Source: an uncultured Lachnospiraceae bacterium (GTDB lineage: Bacteria > Bacillota > Clostridia > Lachnospirales > Lachnospiraceae). Taken from it: a stretch of DNA of 64,000 bases. Shown piece by piece: positions 1-8,487 of the stretch. The DNA lies in contig CAJUHH010000018.1 of NCBI GenBank assembly GCA_910585965.1, forward strand, positions 1-64,000. The letters are read 5' to 3'. Numbering within the stretch: position 1 is the first letter of the stretch; each line of letters starts with the position of its first letter. A program made the translations under genes and the position numbers. The notes under the pieces were generated by a model. The model was not told where the DNA came from. It was given only the letters and a program-made list of their open reading frames with translations, and ran no database searches.

Positions 1-45
1 AGTTCTTAGCGAAACGCCCTCTGGCGTGAGCTTTAGAACTTCTTT
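1..45 (-). terminator. Imperfect hairpin downstream of the chemoreceptor gene
   Basis: AGTTCT at 1-6 pairs with AGAACT at 35-40, AGC at 8-10 with GCT at 30-32, and ACGCC at 14-18 with GGCGT at 23-27 around a CTCT loop. It starts 11 bases past the stop of the minus-strand chemoreceptor gene, so it may end that transcript. The window edge hides any T-run, so termination is inferred. It could also be a dispersed repeat. Confidence 0.35.
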
Positions 46-50
46 CCACA

Positions 51-1772
51 CTACTCCAGCTTGAACTTCCCGACCTCCGCCGACAGCTGTTCCCCGATCT
101 TCTTGTTCTGGTCAGCCCTCTTCTCGATATCCCTCATGCTCTCCGTCAGCTGGGCAGAAACTTCCGACACATTCACAATGCCTCTCGCATTTTCCTCAAT
201 AGCCGTGCTTACCGACTGGAGGGCATCCTTCATATGGTTGATCGACTGTTCCATCCGCTCTGAATCTTCCGCAAAATTTTCCATCATGCCATGGATATTA
301 TCCGCATCTTCGCGGTATCCCTGGCTTGTGGAAAGCAGTTTCCGATAGCCTTCCATCGCAGTATCCTCCATGCACTGAAGCATCTTTTCCGCCTCTAAGG
401 CAAGCCCTTCCACCGCCGCGATCACCACAGCGCTGACCTGTTTGATCTGGGCGGCGGTGTTCGCCGAAGTCGATGCCAGCTTCCCGATCTCATCGGCCAC
501 CACCGCAAAGCCTTTTCCTGCCTCTCCTGCCCTGGCCGCCTCTATGCTGGCATTTAATGCCAGAAGGTTTGTCTGCCCCGTAATACTGATGATATCTTCC
601 GTCAGCAGATTAATCTCTCCCACTGTTTTTGACTTCTCAATCTTTTCATTGACCGAATCGGCCAACCTCTGAACCACAGTACGGGCATTGACCTGCTCTT
701 CCTCGGCATAGTTATAAATCTTCTGGGCTTTCTCCTTAATATCCCTTGTCAGCTGATTGCCCGTTTCTGCTTTTTCCGCTATATAATTGATATTTGTGTA
801 TACTTCTCCCATGGATTCGCCGATCTGGCTTAAGGTCGCCGTGCTTTCCTCCATGGCGGCGCTCATCTGTTCCATGGTGGAAGAAACTTCCATGACATTT
901 TCCCCCGCACTCGTCAGGTTGCCGAACACAATTTTCGTTGACTCATTCAGTTTATGCGAATCGTCCGAAATATGAAGCATAATCTCGCGGATATATTTTA
1001 ACAATGCATTCACATTATCCGCCATAAGCTCCATTTCATCCCCGGTCCTGACTTGCAGCTTCTGGGTCAGATCTCCTTCGCTGTTGACCAATTCATAAAT
1101 CTTCTGGTTTACCTTCCACAAACTCCCCGTAATCGTCCTGATAATCAAATGGGAAACCACAAGTGCCGCCAAAACTCCTATCACGCCGATCTGTATCATC
1201 CAGACGCGTATGTGGTTCAGCCTTTCCACAATCCCTGAAGCATCGTAATCGCTGCCAAGAACCGCCACAACACGGTTCCCCTCATCCACCACTGGTATGT
1301 ATACGGTAATCAGATCGCCGTCTTCCGTAGAATCAATATAATCCTGCACATATATCTCCCCTTCAAATACAGGCTTTAAATCCCCATAAGAATATTCAAA
1401 CAGCTCTCCAACCGCATTTTGGGAATCCGTTTCATCGGTATCGATTCCATAAAAAACCTGATTTCCATCCGTGCTAAGCGTGTACAGATAAGCCACATTG
1501 CATATGCTTTTTGCTTCCCTGAGGGAAAGCAGCATCCTCTCATAATCCTCCGAACCTTCATCCCCCGGCTGCAGCCCGGCCACCGAAGCATCCACGCTGC
1601 CGACTGCCACTTTAGCCGCCACCTGCGCCTGTTCGATCCCCATAGCTATCATATTATTTTCCATGCTCTTATAAAAGCTCACCCCAAGCACTAAAAAAAG
1701 GCCAACCATCATCAAACTCGTACTTAACAGTATCTTCATTTTAATGCTTAATTTTCTCGTCCTTCTTTTCAT
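51..1772 (-). CDS. Methyl-accepting chemotaxis protein
   Basis: Membrane chemoreceptor of 573 residues that would signal to CheA/CheW. A first transmembrane helix lies near residues 12-31. An extracytoplasmic sensor region of about 160 residues follows (dCache/Cache-like from its spacing, not certain), then a second membrane helix, a HAMP-like segment and a long helical signalling domain. The highly conserved signalling tip is visible as NLLALNASIEAARAGEAGKG followed by FAVVADEIGKLA. The ATG at 1772 was chosen because GGAGGG sits 6 bases upstream; the reading frame stays open further upstream without a good ribosome site. It is transcribed away from the ParB/BMP fusion gene from its own promoter. 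The ligand cannot be deduced. No cheA or cheW is in the window, although a lone cheR lies at 32.5 kb. Confidence 0.93.
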   Translation of the reverse strand: MKRRTRKLSIKMKILLSTSLMMVGLFLVLGVSFYKSMENNMIAMGIEQAQVAAKVAVGSVDASVAGLQPGDEGSEDYERMLLSLREAKSICNVAYLYTLSTDGNQVFYGIDTDETDSQNAVGELFEYSYGDLKPVFEGEIYVQDYIDSTEDGDLITVYIPVVDEGNRVVAVLGSDYDASGIVERLNHIRVWMIQIGVIGVLAALVVSHLIIRTITGSLWKVNQKIYELVNSEGDLTQKLQVRTGDEMELMADNVNALLKYIREIMLHISDDSHKLNESTKIVFGNLTSAGENVMEVSSTMEQMSAAMEESTATLSQIGESMGEVYTNINYIAEKAETGNQLTRDIKEKAQKIYNYAEEEQVNARTVVQRLADSVNEKIEKSKTVGEINLLTEDIISITGQTNLLALNASIEAARAGEAGKGFAVVADEIGKLASTSANTAAQIKQVSAVVIAAVEGLALEAEKMLQCMEDTAMEGYRKLLSTSQGYREDADNIHGMMENFAEDSERMEQSINHMKDALQSVSTAIEENARGIVNVSEVSAQLTESMRDIEKRADQNKKIGEQLSAEVGKFKLE

Positions 1773-1829
1773 AAATACCCTCCATGCGCAAATTTCAGTA
1801 CAATGCCTCCCCCCTTTATGACCGTTTTT

Positions 1830-1858
1830 ATTATACCACCTTATGATATTTTTGGCAA
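1830..1858 (-). promoter_or_regulatory. Sigma-A-type promoter for the chemoreceptor gene
   Basis: On the minus strand TTGCCA (1853-1858) and TATAAT (1830-1835) are separated by exactly 17 bases, 57 bases upstream of the chemoreceptor start. This is a near-consensus vegetative promoter. Confidence 0.7.
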
Positions 1859-1932
1859 AAACTATATACGAAACGAAAACCTTATAGTAAAATGAAGGCA
1901 TAAAATCCAAAATCAGGGGGCATTATGACATT

Positions 1933-3837
1933 ATGGGAAGAGAAGAATACAGCAAAGCATTTCGATTAGGAAAAAAAGATTATCAGTCACGCATGCTTCA
2001 CGGGGTGAAGCCGACCCTCCAGGTCCTTGACGATATTATGCCCGAAAAAGGTTCCTACTCCGAACAATCCCTGGGACTTGTCCAGATACCGGCGGATCAG
2101 ATCGTAGGAACGAAAACAATAGGAAGAAGCAACTCCTTCGCGGGCAATTTTATGCCTATTCTGCGCGAGAACTCGGAATTCGCGCAAAAATGGTCTGCCC
2201 TTAGCACCAGCCACATCAAAGAAGGGATCCGGGAGCCGATCAAAGCTTATGAATATATGAATAAATTTTATGTGCTGGAAGGCAATAAGCGGGTCAGCGT
2301 CATGAAATATTTCGGAGTCGTTTCCATACCGGGGAACGTAACCCGTATCGTACCCCGGCGCACGGAAGAGAAAGAAAATAAAATCTATTATGAGTTTATG
2401 GACTTCTACCGCTGCGCCCCGATCAATTATATCTGGTTTTCCCACGAGGGCAGCTTTGCCAAACTGCAAAAAGCCGTGGGCAAAGAACCCGGGGAAATGT
2501 GGACAGACGAAGACCTGTTAAAATTCAGCGCATTTTATACGCGTTTTAGCGCGGAATATAAGGCAAACGGAGGCAGCAAGCTACATATTACGCCGGGCGA
2601 TGCTTTCCTTTCCTTTATTATGCTGCATGGTTATGACAAAACAGAGGAAAAAACTACCAACGAACTGAAAGAATTAATGATAAAAAGCTGGGAAGAATTC
2701 AAGCTTCTTCAGGAAGAAAAATACATCGATTTGAAAATGCAGCCCAACCAGGAAAAAAAGTCTCTTTTCAATCTCCTGCTTCCGCTCTCGACAAAACAAA
2801 AGATTGCTTTTATTTATGAAAAAACACCAGGAACCTCGGCCTGGACTTATGCCCACGAATTAGGAAGACTTTATCTGGACCAGACCTTCCCGGAGGAAGT
2901 GCATACTTTATGTTATGAAAATGGAACGACGGAAAACGTGGATTCCCTGATTGAGGAAGCCATTTCTTCCGGCTGCAACCTGATCTTTACCACGACCCCC
3001 GCCTTTGTGCAGGCGAGCGTGAAGGCAGCAATCGCCCACCCGGAAACCCGTATCCTGAGTTGTTCCCTGAACACCTCGCATCGGTATATCCGCACTTATT
3101 ATTCGCGGATGCATGAGGCCAAATTCCTGATGGGGGCTATCGCCGGAGCCATGGCGGATAATAACCGGCTGGCCTATATCGCCGACTATCCGATCTATGG
3201 TTCCATCGCCAATATTAACGCTTTCGCCCTCGGGGCAAAAATGATCAACCCAAGGGCAAAGGTTTATTTGGAATGGTCCACCATGAAGGAAGTGGATATT
3301 GAAGAAAAAATAAAGGAGATCGGTCCTTCCTGTATTTCCGGCAAAGATATGGTGATACCGGAAGAGGGTTCCCGGTTTTTCGGCCTTTACCATTTGAACG
3401 GAGGCTATCCCAGAAACCTTGCCATGCCGCTGCACCACTGGGGCAAATTCTATGAACAGCTGATCCGTACCATTATGGATGGAAAATGGAAACATGACGA
3501 CAATCCGGCCTCCACAAAAGCCATTAATTACTGGTGGGGAATGTCTTCGGGCGTCATCGATGTCATCTGCTCCCAGCACCTGCCTATCGGCACGAAGCGT
3601 CTGACAGAGCTGTTGAAGGCCACCATCTGTTCGGAACAATTCAATCCTTTTTCCGGCATTTTATATTCCCAGACGGGCCTCGTTACCGATTCCCCGGATC
3701 AGAGCCTTTCACCGGAGGAGATTATGACCATGGACTGGCTGGCCGAAAATATCGTTGGTTCCATCCCGACCAAGGAAGAATTAAAGGAACAGGCTGTACC
3801 TGTGATCGATCAGCAGGGAGTAAAAAAAGAAGGGTGA
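1933..3837 (+). CDS. ParB-like domain fused to BMP-family ligand-binding domain, cytoplasmic
   Basis: A 634-residue protein with no signal peptide or lipobox. Residues about 100-125 carry a ParB/sulfiredoxin-like signature, LEGNKRVSVMKYFG, embedded in a region of about 290 residues that also looks DNA- or nucleotide-related. From about residue 290 (QKIAFIYEKTPG) the chain resembles the periplasmic-binding fold of the BMP/PnrA family, which normally binds purine nucleosides outside the membrane. Without an export signal this half probably senses a cytoplasmic ligand. It sits directly before a phosphoesterase gene (7-base gap), so the two are likely co-transcribed. AGGGGG lies 13 bases upstream; another ATG at 1925 is out of frame. 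A regulator that reads a nucleoside-like ligand is an inference. The fused architecture is what the sequence shows. Confidence 0.8.
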   Translation: MGREEYSKAFRLGKKDYQSRMLHGVKPTLQVLDDIMPEKGSYSEQSLGLVQIPADQIVGTKTIGRSNSFAGNFMPILRENSEFAQKWSALSTSHIKEGIREPIKAYEYMNKFYVLEGNKRVSVMKYFGVVSIPGNVTRIVPRRTEEKENKIYYEFMDFYRCAPINYIWFSHEGSFAKLQKAVGKEPGEMWTDEDLLKFSAFYTRFSAEYKANGGSKLHITPGDAFLSFIMLHGYDKTEEKTTNELKELMIKSWEEFKLLQEEKYIDLKMQPNQEKKSLFNLLLPLSTKQKIAFIYEKTPGTSAWTYAHELGRLYLDQTFPEEVHTLCYENGTTENVDSLIEEAISSGCNLIFTTTPAFVQASVKAAIAHPETRILSCSLNTSHRYIRTYYSRMHEAKFLMGAIAGAMADNNRLAYIADYPIYGSIANINAFALGAKMINPRAKVYLEWSTMKEVDIEEKIKEIGPSCISGKDMVIPEEGSRFFGLYHLNGGYPRNLAMPLHHWGKFYEQLIRTIMDGKWKHDDNPASTKAINYWWGMSSGVIDVICSQHLPIGTKRLTELLKATICSEQFNPFSGILYSQTGLVTDSPDQSLSPEEIMTMDWLAENIVGSIPTKEELKEQAVPVIDQQGVKKEG

Positions 3838-3844
3838 CATATCT

Positions 3845-4465
3845 ATGAAGATACTGGCAATCGCGGATGAAGAGTCCAAATATTTATGGGACTTTTTTGA
3901 AAAAAGCAAGCTGGAGGGAATCGACCTGATTATCTCCTGCGGCGATCTGGACCCGCTCTATCTTTCTTTCCTGGTGACGCTTTCCACCGTGCCAGTGTTG
4001 TACGTACACGGAAACCATGACGGGAAGTATGAGAAATATCCACCGGAAGGATGCATTTGTATCGAAGACCAGATCTTCGTTTACCAGGGTGTCCGCATCC
4101 TCGGCCTGGGCGGTTCCATGCGTTACAAACCGGGTCCGCACCAATATACGGAACGGCAGATGAGACAGCGGGTGGCCAGATTATGGTTCCAGCTTTTCCG
4201 AAAAAGAGGGTTCGATATTCTTGTCACCCATTCCCCCGCCTACCAGCTGAACGACGGACGCGACCTGCCCCACCAGGGATTCCAGGTGTTCCGAACGCTG
4301 CTGGAAAAATACCGGCCCAAATTTTTCCTTCACGGCCATGTACACATGTCCTATGGAAGGGGACATAAGCGGTATGACAAATACCAGGATACCCATATTA
4401 TCAATGCCTACGAACGGTGCGTCTTTGAATTTGAAGACAATGACCCCAAGGAGCATATCCGATAA
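3845..4465 (+). CDS. Calcineurin-like metallophosphoesterase
   Basis: A 206-residue soluble phosphoesterase with the dinuclear-metal motifs in order: Asp8 in IADEES, GDLD at 33-36, GNHD at 56-59, THSP, and the C-terminal HGHVH. The first motif is D-E instead of the usual D-x-H, as in several small clostridial members. Its substrate cannot be deduced; such enzymes cleave phosphodiesters or nucleotides. It follows the ParB/BMP fusion after 7 bases, so the pair may act on or sense a nucleotide together. It converges with the yihY-type gene, with only 7 bases between the stop codons and no clear terminator. Confidence 0.85.
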   Translation: MKILAIADEESKYLWDFFEKSKLEGIDLIISCGDLDPLYLSFLVTLSTVPVLYVHGNHDGKYEKYPPEGCICIEDQIFVYQGVRILGLGGSMRYKPGPHQYTERQMRQRVARLWFQLFRKRGFDILVTHSPAYQLNDGRDLPHQGFQVFRTLLEKYRPKFFLHGHVHMSYGRGHKRYDKYQDTHIINAYERCVFEFEDNDPKEHIR

Positions 4466-4472
4466 AAAAACG

Positions 4473-5333
4473 TTACACCCCGCCCTTTTTCCCTTTTTTT
4501 ACCTCCCTGTAATAGGAAAAAAACTGGTACACCGGCTCGAAATACCGATTAACATAAGCTCCCACCATAATAATATAAATACACATATACAGCCACAGCA
4601 TAATGATGACGATCGTCGCCAGATTCCCATATGTGCTGAAATTATTGATTTTTTCCACATAAATGGAAAAAGCCCAGGAAAAGACATTCCATAAGACCGC
4701 CGAAAACACTGCCCCTGGTATCTGGTATACAAACCTTAATTTTTTATTCGGTATGTACGCATACATCATGGCAAACCCGATGATCATAAAGCAAAGCACA
4801 AACAACAGACGGAAATTCAACATGAAATCAAAAAATTTCTCCGTCTGGGGGATATAGCGGATCACTCCGTTCACCAGCGCGTTCCCAAATACCATCACCA
4901 CGAGGGAAAGCATAATCACCGCCAGAAATAACACCGTATAAAAAGAAGCGATTCCCCTAACCACTATATAATTCCTGTCCTCATCCACATCATTAATTTC
5001 ATTTAAGCCCCGGCTCATGGCGAGCATCCCCTTTGCCGCTGACCATAATGTCGTCACCGCCGCAACGGAAAGCACCCCTGCCGACTGGGCGTATACGTCC
5101 CTGATAATGGATACCACAAGGGAATCCACCGCATCCGGTGTCAAGTCCGTAATAAAAGTCATAAGGTTCGCTTCTGTCAATGAAGTGTAAGGAATAATAG
5201 AGCAGAGCAACACCAGCATAGGAATTAAGGACAAAAACAGAAAAAACGTCGTGCTTGCCGCAAATGCGCTTATATTTTTCTTATTCATCTGACGGCTGAA
5301 ATCCCTGCCGACATAAATCAACCTTTTTACCAT
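4473..5333 (-). CDS. YihY/BrkB-family inner membrane protein
   Basis: A 286-residue polytopic protein with about six hydrophobic helices and the family signatures SAAKGMLAMSRGLNEINDV and NFSTYGNLATIVIIMLWLY. The family was once annotated as RNase BN in error, and its true role is unsettled (transport or envelope function). The C-terminus is short and basic (KKGKKGG). A GGGAG stretch lies close before the ATG. It lies downstream of the SpoIID-domain gene on the same strand, with a gap of 55 bases. Confidence 0.9.
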   Translation of the reverse strand: MVKRLIYVGRDFSRQMNKKNISAFAASTTFFLFLSLIPMLVLLCSIIPYTSLTEANLMTFITDLTPDAVDSLVVSIIRDVYAQSAGVLSVAAVTTLWSAAKGMLAMSRGLNEINDVDEDRNYIVVRGIASFYTVLFLAVIMLSLVVMVFGNALVNGVIRYIPQTEKFFDFMLNFRLLFVLCFMIIGFAMMYAYIPNKKLRFVYQIPGAVFSAVLWNVFSWAFSIYVEKINNFSTYGNLATIVIIMLWLYMCIYIIMVGAYVNRYFEPVYQFFSYYREVKKGKKGGV

Positions 5334-5388
5334 AAACTCCCATTCCTATCCACACTTTTTCCGGCCGTCATGCGAATATGCAGGCCGT

Positions 5389-7764
5389 TCACTGCCCGGA
5401 ACCGTAGACATTCCGTATCTCGCAGGAACGGTAAAAGAAAGTCAGGATTTCATAGGAGCTGAACCCTTTTTTCGCCATCGCCTTCGCCCCGTTCTGGGAC
5501 ATGCCGACTCCATGCCCATACCCGCCGCCGGACAAACTATATCCTACCACAATATCGTCTTCTTTGCTAGTAGCAATCGAAAAATACCCGCTGGGAAGCA
5601 AGGTGGGGGAAGAGACCTCGCTGCCGTCCTGCCTGACGACCTTGCTCACCCCGTTATTCAGCACGTAGCGTATGTTATGTTCGGAGATAACTTTAAACGT
5701 ATTTTCTGTTCCTTCAATCAGCAGTTCATCCGCCACGCCTCCGTTCCCCCTCTTTACAATAGAAATATCCTCCACTTTCCCTAATCGCTTCACCGGCTTG
5801 CTTTCGAATCCCCCGTCATCATTCCTGGTCAGTACCAGCTCGTTATTCACCTCATACCGTTTCTGCATGGCTGCAAGAAGCCGGTCCCCGTCTGCCTCTC
5901 TCGATTCATATGTCCACCGGTACCAGGCCTCCCCGCTTTCATAATCGGAATCATAGGCATTGGAAATAAAGGAAGAAAAATTCCCCTCTTCTGCCATCTC
6001 CTCTCCATCATGGCCCAGTTCCTCTTCCCCGATGCGCTTCGCCTGCAAATAAGAAGTATCTTCATCATTGCCCGCTTTCCAGATGCCAGCATCCGTCCCG
6101 AATCCGCAGGAAGTGGAATAATAATACGAGCCGCACAGCTCATCGCCATAATACAAAAGGCTCCCGGAGGTTTCCTTTACTGCTTTCGTACATTGCGCAT
6201 TTTCCGCGATATTATTATATACCTGATAGCCGGCGCTGTCGTCCACATGGGCTCCGAACCCGGCGATCCCTGAATGCTGCATATGCCGGTATGCATAGGT
6301 TCTCGCGCAGACGGCCTGGGCTTTCAGCGCTTCCAAAGGATAAGAGGCCGGCATCTCGCTGGGGACCACCGAATATAAATATTCTTCCAGCAGAAGTTCA
6401 TTGACCACGACCAGGCCGTCCCCTGTCTTGGCAATCTCCATTTTCCCCCTGTATTCCGGATTGCCCTGCGCCCGCTCCACGGAAAGAAGCTGGATTCTCC
6501 CGGTCAGCGCTTCCGGTTCGATATAAATCCTTTCGCCGGAAAAAAATTCGCTTCCTCCATCGATGGATACGATATCCCCCGCTTCGTATTCCCGGCTTTC
6601 CATATTTTCATAATCTCCATATCGCAGCGTAAAAGCGGTATCCGCCGTCAGCTCCACCTTCTCATGATAGGCTCCCCTATATCCCGTGTCTTTGATCACC
6701 ACCCTGATATTTTCCATGGCCTCATCCCTTGTCACCAATCCGGCGCAGACTGCCCCGTCTTCCAGCACGAAATCGGTAAAGTCATAGCCGATCCTCAAAT
6801 CCGCCCTTCCGCCCGCGCTCAGTTTCCCATACAGCTTATAAACCGCCATATCATCCTGATAAGGGTATTTCCCCTTTCCTTCGATTTCTATGGTTCCATT
6901 TCCTATGCTCAAGAGTTTTCCATTGATCTTTTCTTCTTTGATCTTCACCGACTGCAGCTTTCCGTCCGCAAAGGCCAGATCCCCGATCTGCTCTCTCTGT
7001 CCCGCCTCTGCCTTCCCATAAGGGAATCGGATCTCATATCCTTTATAAAAAACCTGTATTCCATCCCCTTCCTGCGCTTCCACGATCCACATATTCTTCA
7101 GATCCATTCCCCGGCTTGTGATATCCACCGCCGCCAACAGCACATCCTCTTTCTGATATGCCTGGATCCCCTGGTATTTCATATCCTGAAATAAATCCGA
7201 ACGGTAAAAATATTCCCCCTCTTCTGCCAGCAGCCGCCCTTCTGTCATCGCGTTTCCCTCTTCATCCACGACCTCGCTTCCGCATCCGAGTACCGTTACA
7301 TTCGTCTTTTGTATCCATTCTTCCAGCCCGAAACAAGCCAGGAGCGCATCATACATCCGATACCAGTCCGTCTGAAGGAATTGGAAATCTTTCCTATACT
7401 TTTTTTGGTATTCCTTATACAGCTCCTCGACAGCTTCCCGCCTTCCTTCTTCTTCCCCCATCCCTTCTTCCAGATATAAAAGCATCCCGTCCAGCCAGCC
7501 GGAAAACTGCCCGTAAGTGAGAACGCTTTCCCTGTCTGTTTCCAGCAGTTCCCGCCAGCCATCATATGAAGCTGATTTTTCCCCCTCTTCCAGCCCTTCC
7601 TCCATCGCTTCTGCCAGGATCAGCGCATCCTGAAGCCTTATGTACCCGCCCTCCGGCTGTCTGACCATATTCATCCGTATGCTGACCACAAAAATGTATC
7701 CTATCATCAAACATCCGGCCATAGTCAGCAATATCTTGGCAAGAATCCTGCTATTTTCCTTCAT
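5389..7764 (-). CDS. SpoIID/LytB-domain protein, long form
   Basis: A 791-residue membrane-anchored protein with one transmembrane helix near residues 8-28. A large N-terminal region of about 400 residues includes beta-rich stretches I cannot name. The SpoIID/LytB domain follows, marked by YPLEALKAQAVCARTYAYRH, a YYSTSCGFG segment and the C-terminal GGGYGHGVGMSQNGAKAMA. SpoIID is a lytic transglycosylase of peptidoglycan during spore engulfment, usually about 340 residues, so this is a long paralogue and may act in vegetative or sporulation wall remodelling. The ATG at 7764 has AGGGGG 8 bases upstream. The gene starts just past the terminator of the small RNA at 7.8-8.0 kb. Confidence 0.88.
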   Translation of the reverse strand: MKENSRILAKILLTMAGCLMIGYIFVVSIRMNMVRQPEGGYIRLQDALILAEAMEEGLEEGEKSASYDGWRELLETDRESVLTYGQFSGWLDGMLLYLEEGMGEEEGRREAVEELYKEYQKKYRKDFQFLQTDWYRMYDALLACFGLEEWIQKTNVTVLGCGSEVVDEEGNAMTEGRLLAEEGEYFYRSDLFQDMKYQGIQAYQKEDVLLAAVDITSRGMDLKNMWIVEAQEGDGIQVFYKGYEIRFPYGKAEAGQREQIGDLAFADGKLQSVKIKEEKINGKLLSIGNGTIEIEGKGKYPYQDDMAVYKLYGKLSAGGRADLRIGYDFTDFVLEDGAVCAGLVTRDEAMENIRVVIKDTGYRGAYHEKVELTADTAFTLRYGDYENMESREYEAGDIVSIDGGSEFFSGERIYIEPEALTGRIQLLSVERAQGNPEYRGKMEIAKTGDGLVVVNELLLEEYLYSVVPSEMPASYPLEALKAQAVCARTYAYRHMQHSGIAGFGAHVDDSAGYQVYNNIAENAQCTKAVKETSGSLLYYGDELCGSYYYSTSCGFGTDAGIWKAGNDEDTSYLQAKRIGEEELGHDGEEMAEEGNFSSFISNAYDSDYESGEAWYRWTYESREADGDRLLAAMQKRYEVNNELVLTRNDDGGFESKPVKRLGKVEDISIVKRGNGGVADELLIEGTENTFKVISEHNIRYVLNNGVSKVVRQDGSEVSSPTLLPSGYFSIATSKEDDIVVGYSLSGGGYGHGVGMSQNGAKAMAKKGFSSYEILTFFYRSCEIRNVYGSGQ

Positions 7765-7804
7765 CCATAATCCCCCTGTTATTTCCTGTTCCATCCAATC
7801 TTAT

Positions 7805-7832
7805 AAAAAAGCAGCCCCCAAGGCTGCTTTTT
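7805..7832 (-). terminator. Intrinsic terminator of the small RNA
   Basis: On the minus strand GCAGCC and GGCTGC form a 6-bp stem with a 5-base loop, flanked by an A-run before and six T after. It lies between the small RNA and the SpoIID-domain gene. Confidence 0.8.
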
Positions 7833-8005
7833 CTTTTGTAGCATACTACAATATTTTCCCCAAAATGCCGGTTCTTGTACTTTGACTCCTAGCCTAAGCC
7901 AGGTGGGTAACCGCAACCTTCCTTTTGTCTTCCCCTCCAATCCTCTAAGAGTGGGGGCTTGACAGCCACAAGGCGATGTAGGAATCCCGTTTAAAGTAAA
8001 TGTAG
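7805..8005 (-). ncRNA. Structured small RNA, possibly 6S RNA
   Basis: A non-coding stretch that ends in a clear intrinsic terminator and can fold into one long interrupted hairpin. CTACA near 8000 pairs with TGTAG near 7850, ATTCCTA (7979-7985) pairs with TAGGAGT (7885-7891), and CCCC...GGGG closes an apical part. The stretch GGTTGCGGTTACCCACC and the overall size of about 170-200 bases resemble Firmicutes 6S RNA, which binds RNA polymerase holoenzyme. The family call rests on memory of the fold, not on a covariance search. The 5' end is approximate. A weak promoter (CTGAAA, 17 bases, TATTTT) can be placed upstream. Confidence 0.45.
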
Positions 8006-8118
8006 GTTCAAAATAACAAGAGTTATCGCACATTTCAGGTTATTTCTATTATATCCAATCATACTACAAAATACAACTGCAAATTTTGGTATAAATGCAA
8101 AATATATGGCAGGGCACA

Positions 8119-8467
8119 TAAATTCATTTTTATAAGCGCCAAGGCATGCCGGGAACGGGGAGGGGCGGTGGCAGAGGGGGACGAGGCTGGGGAGAAAGGT
8201 ATTTTCTGCTGGAGCTTCCAATCAGATTTCACTAATGAAATGGGCAAATATAATCAAAACGATCGGGTCGGAAAAAAAGGACATCCTTGTCCTTTTTTCC
8301 TGAAATTGCCATCCATGGCAATTTTACCCTAGATTTCTGACCATTTCATAAGTGAAATGACTGATTGTACGCAACAGCAGAAAATACCTTTCTCCCCAGC
8401 CTCGTCCCCCTCTGCCACCGCCCCTCCCCGTTCCCGGCATGCCTTGGCGCTTATAAAAATGAATTTA
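8119..8467 (+). repeat. Long hairpin element, copy A (perfect 93-bp arms)
   Basis: The arms 8119-8211 and 8375-8467 are exact reverse complements over 93 bp. The left arm is G-rich. Between them lies a core that is conserved in copies B, C and E: AATCAG/CTGATT, a helix made from ATTTCACTAATGAAAT and ATTTCATAAGTGAAAT (15 of 16 paired, one A-A mismatch), then two apical hairpins, GGACA-TCC-TTGTCC and TTGCCATCCATGGCAA. A conserved box GATCGGGTCGG precedes the first hairpin. It lies between the small RNA and the ABC ATPase gene, with no coding capacity of its own. It fills the only gene-free stretch over 300 bases in this part of the window. Confidence 0.9.
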
Positions 8468-8487
8468 CGTATCCGAATATATAATGC

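Noticed and set aside
7850..7995. Cobalamin or c-di-GMP riboswitch for the SpoIID-domain gene
   Set aside because: Consensus boxes of those riboswitches were not found, and the RNA ends in a terminator before the gene with no alternative pairing that I could see.
8119..8467. Insertion sequence or CRISPR explanation for the long inverted repeats
   Set aside because: No transposase, no direct-repeat/spacer pattern, and arms differ between copies, unlike terminal repeats of one IS.
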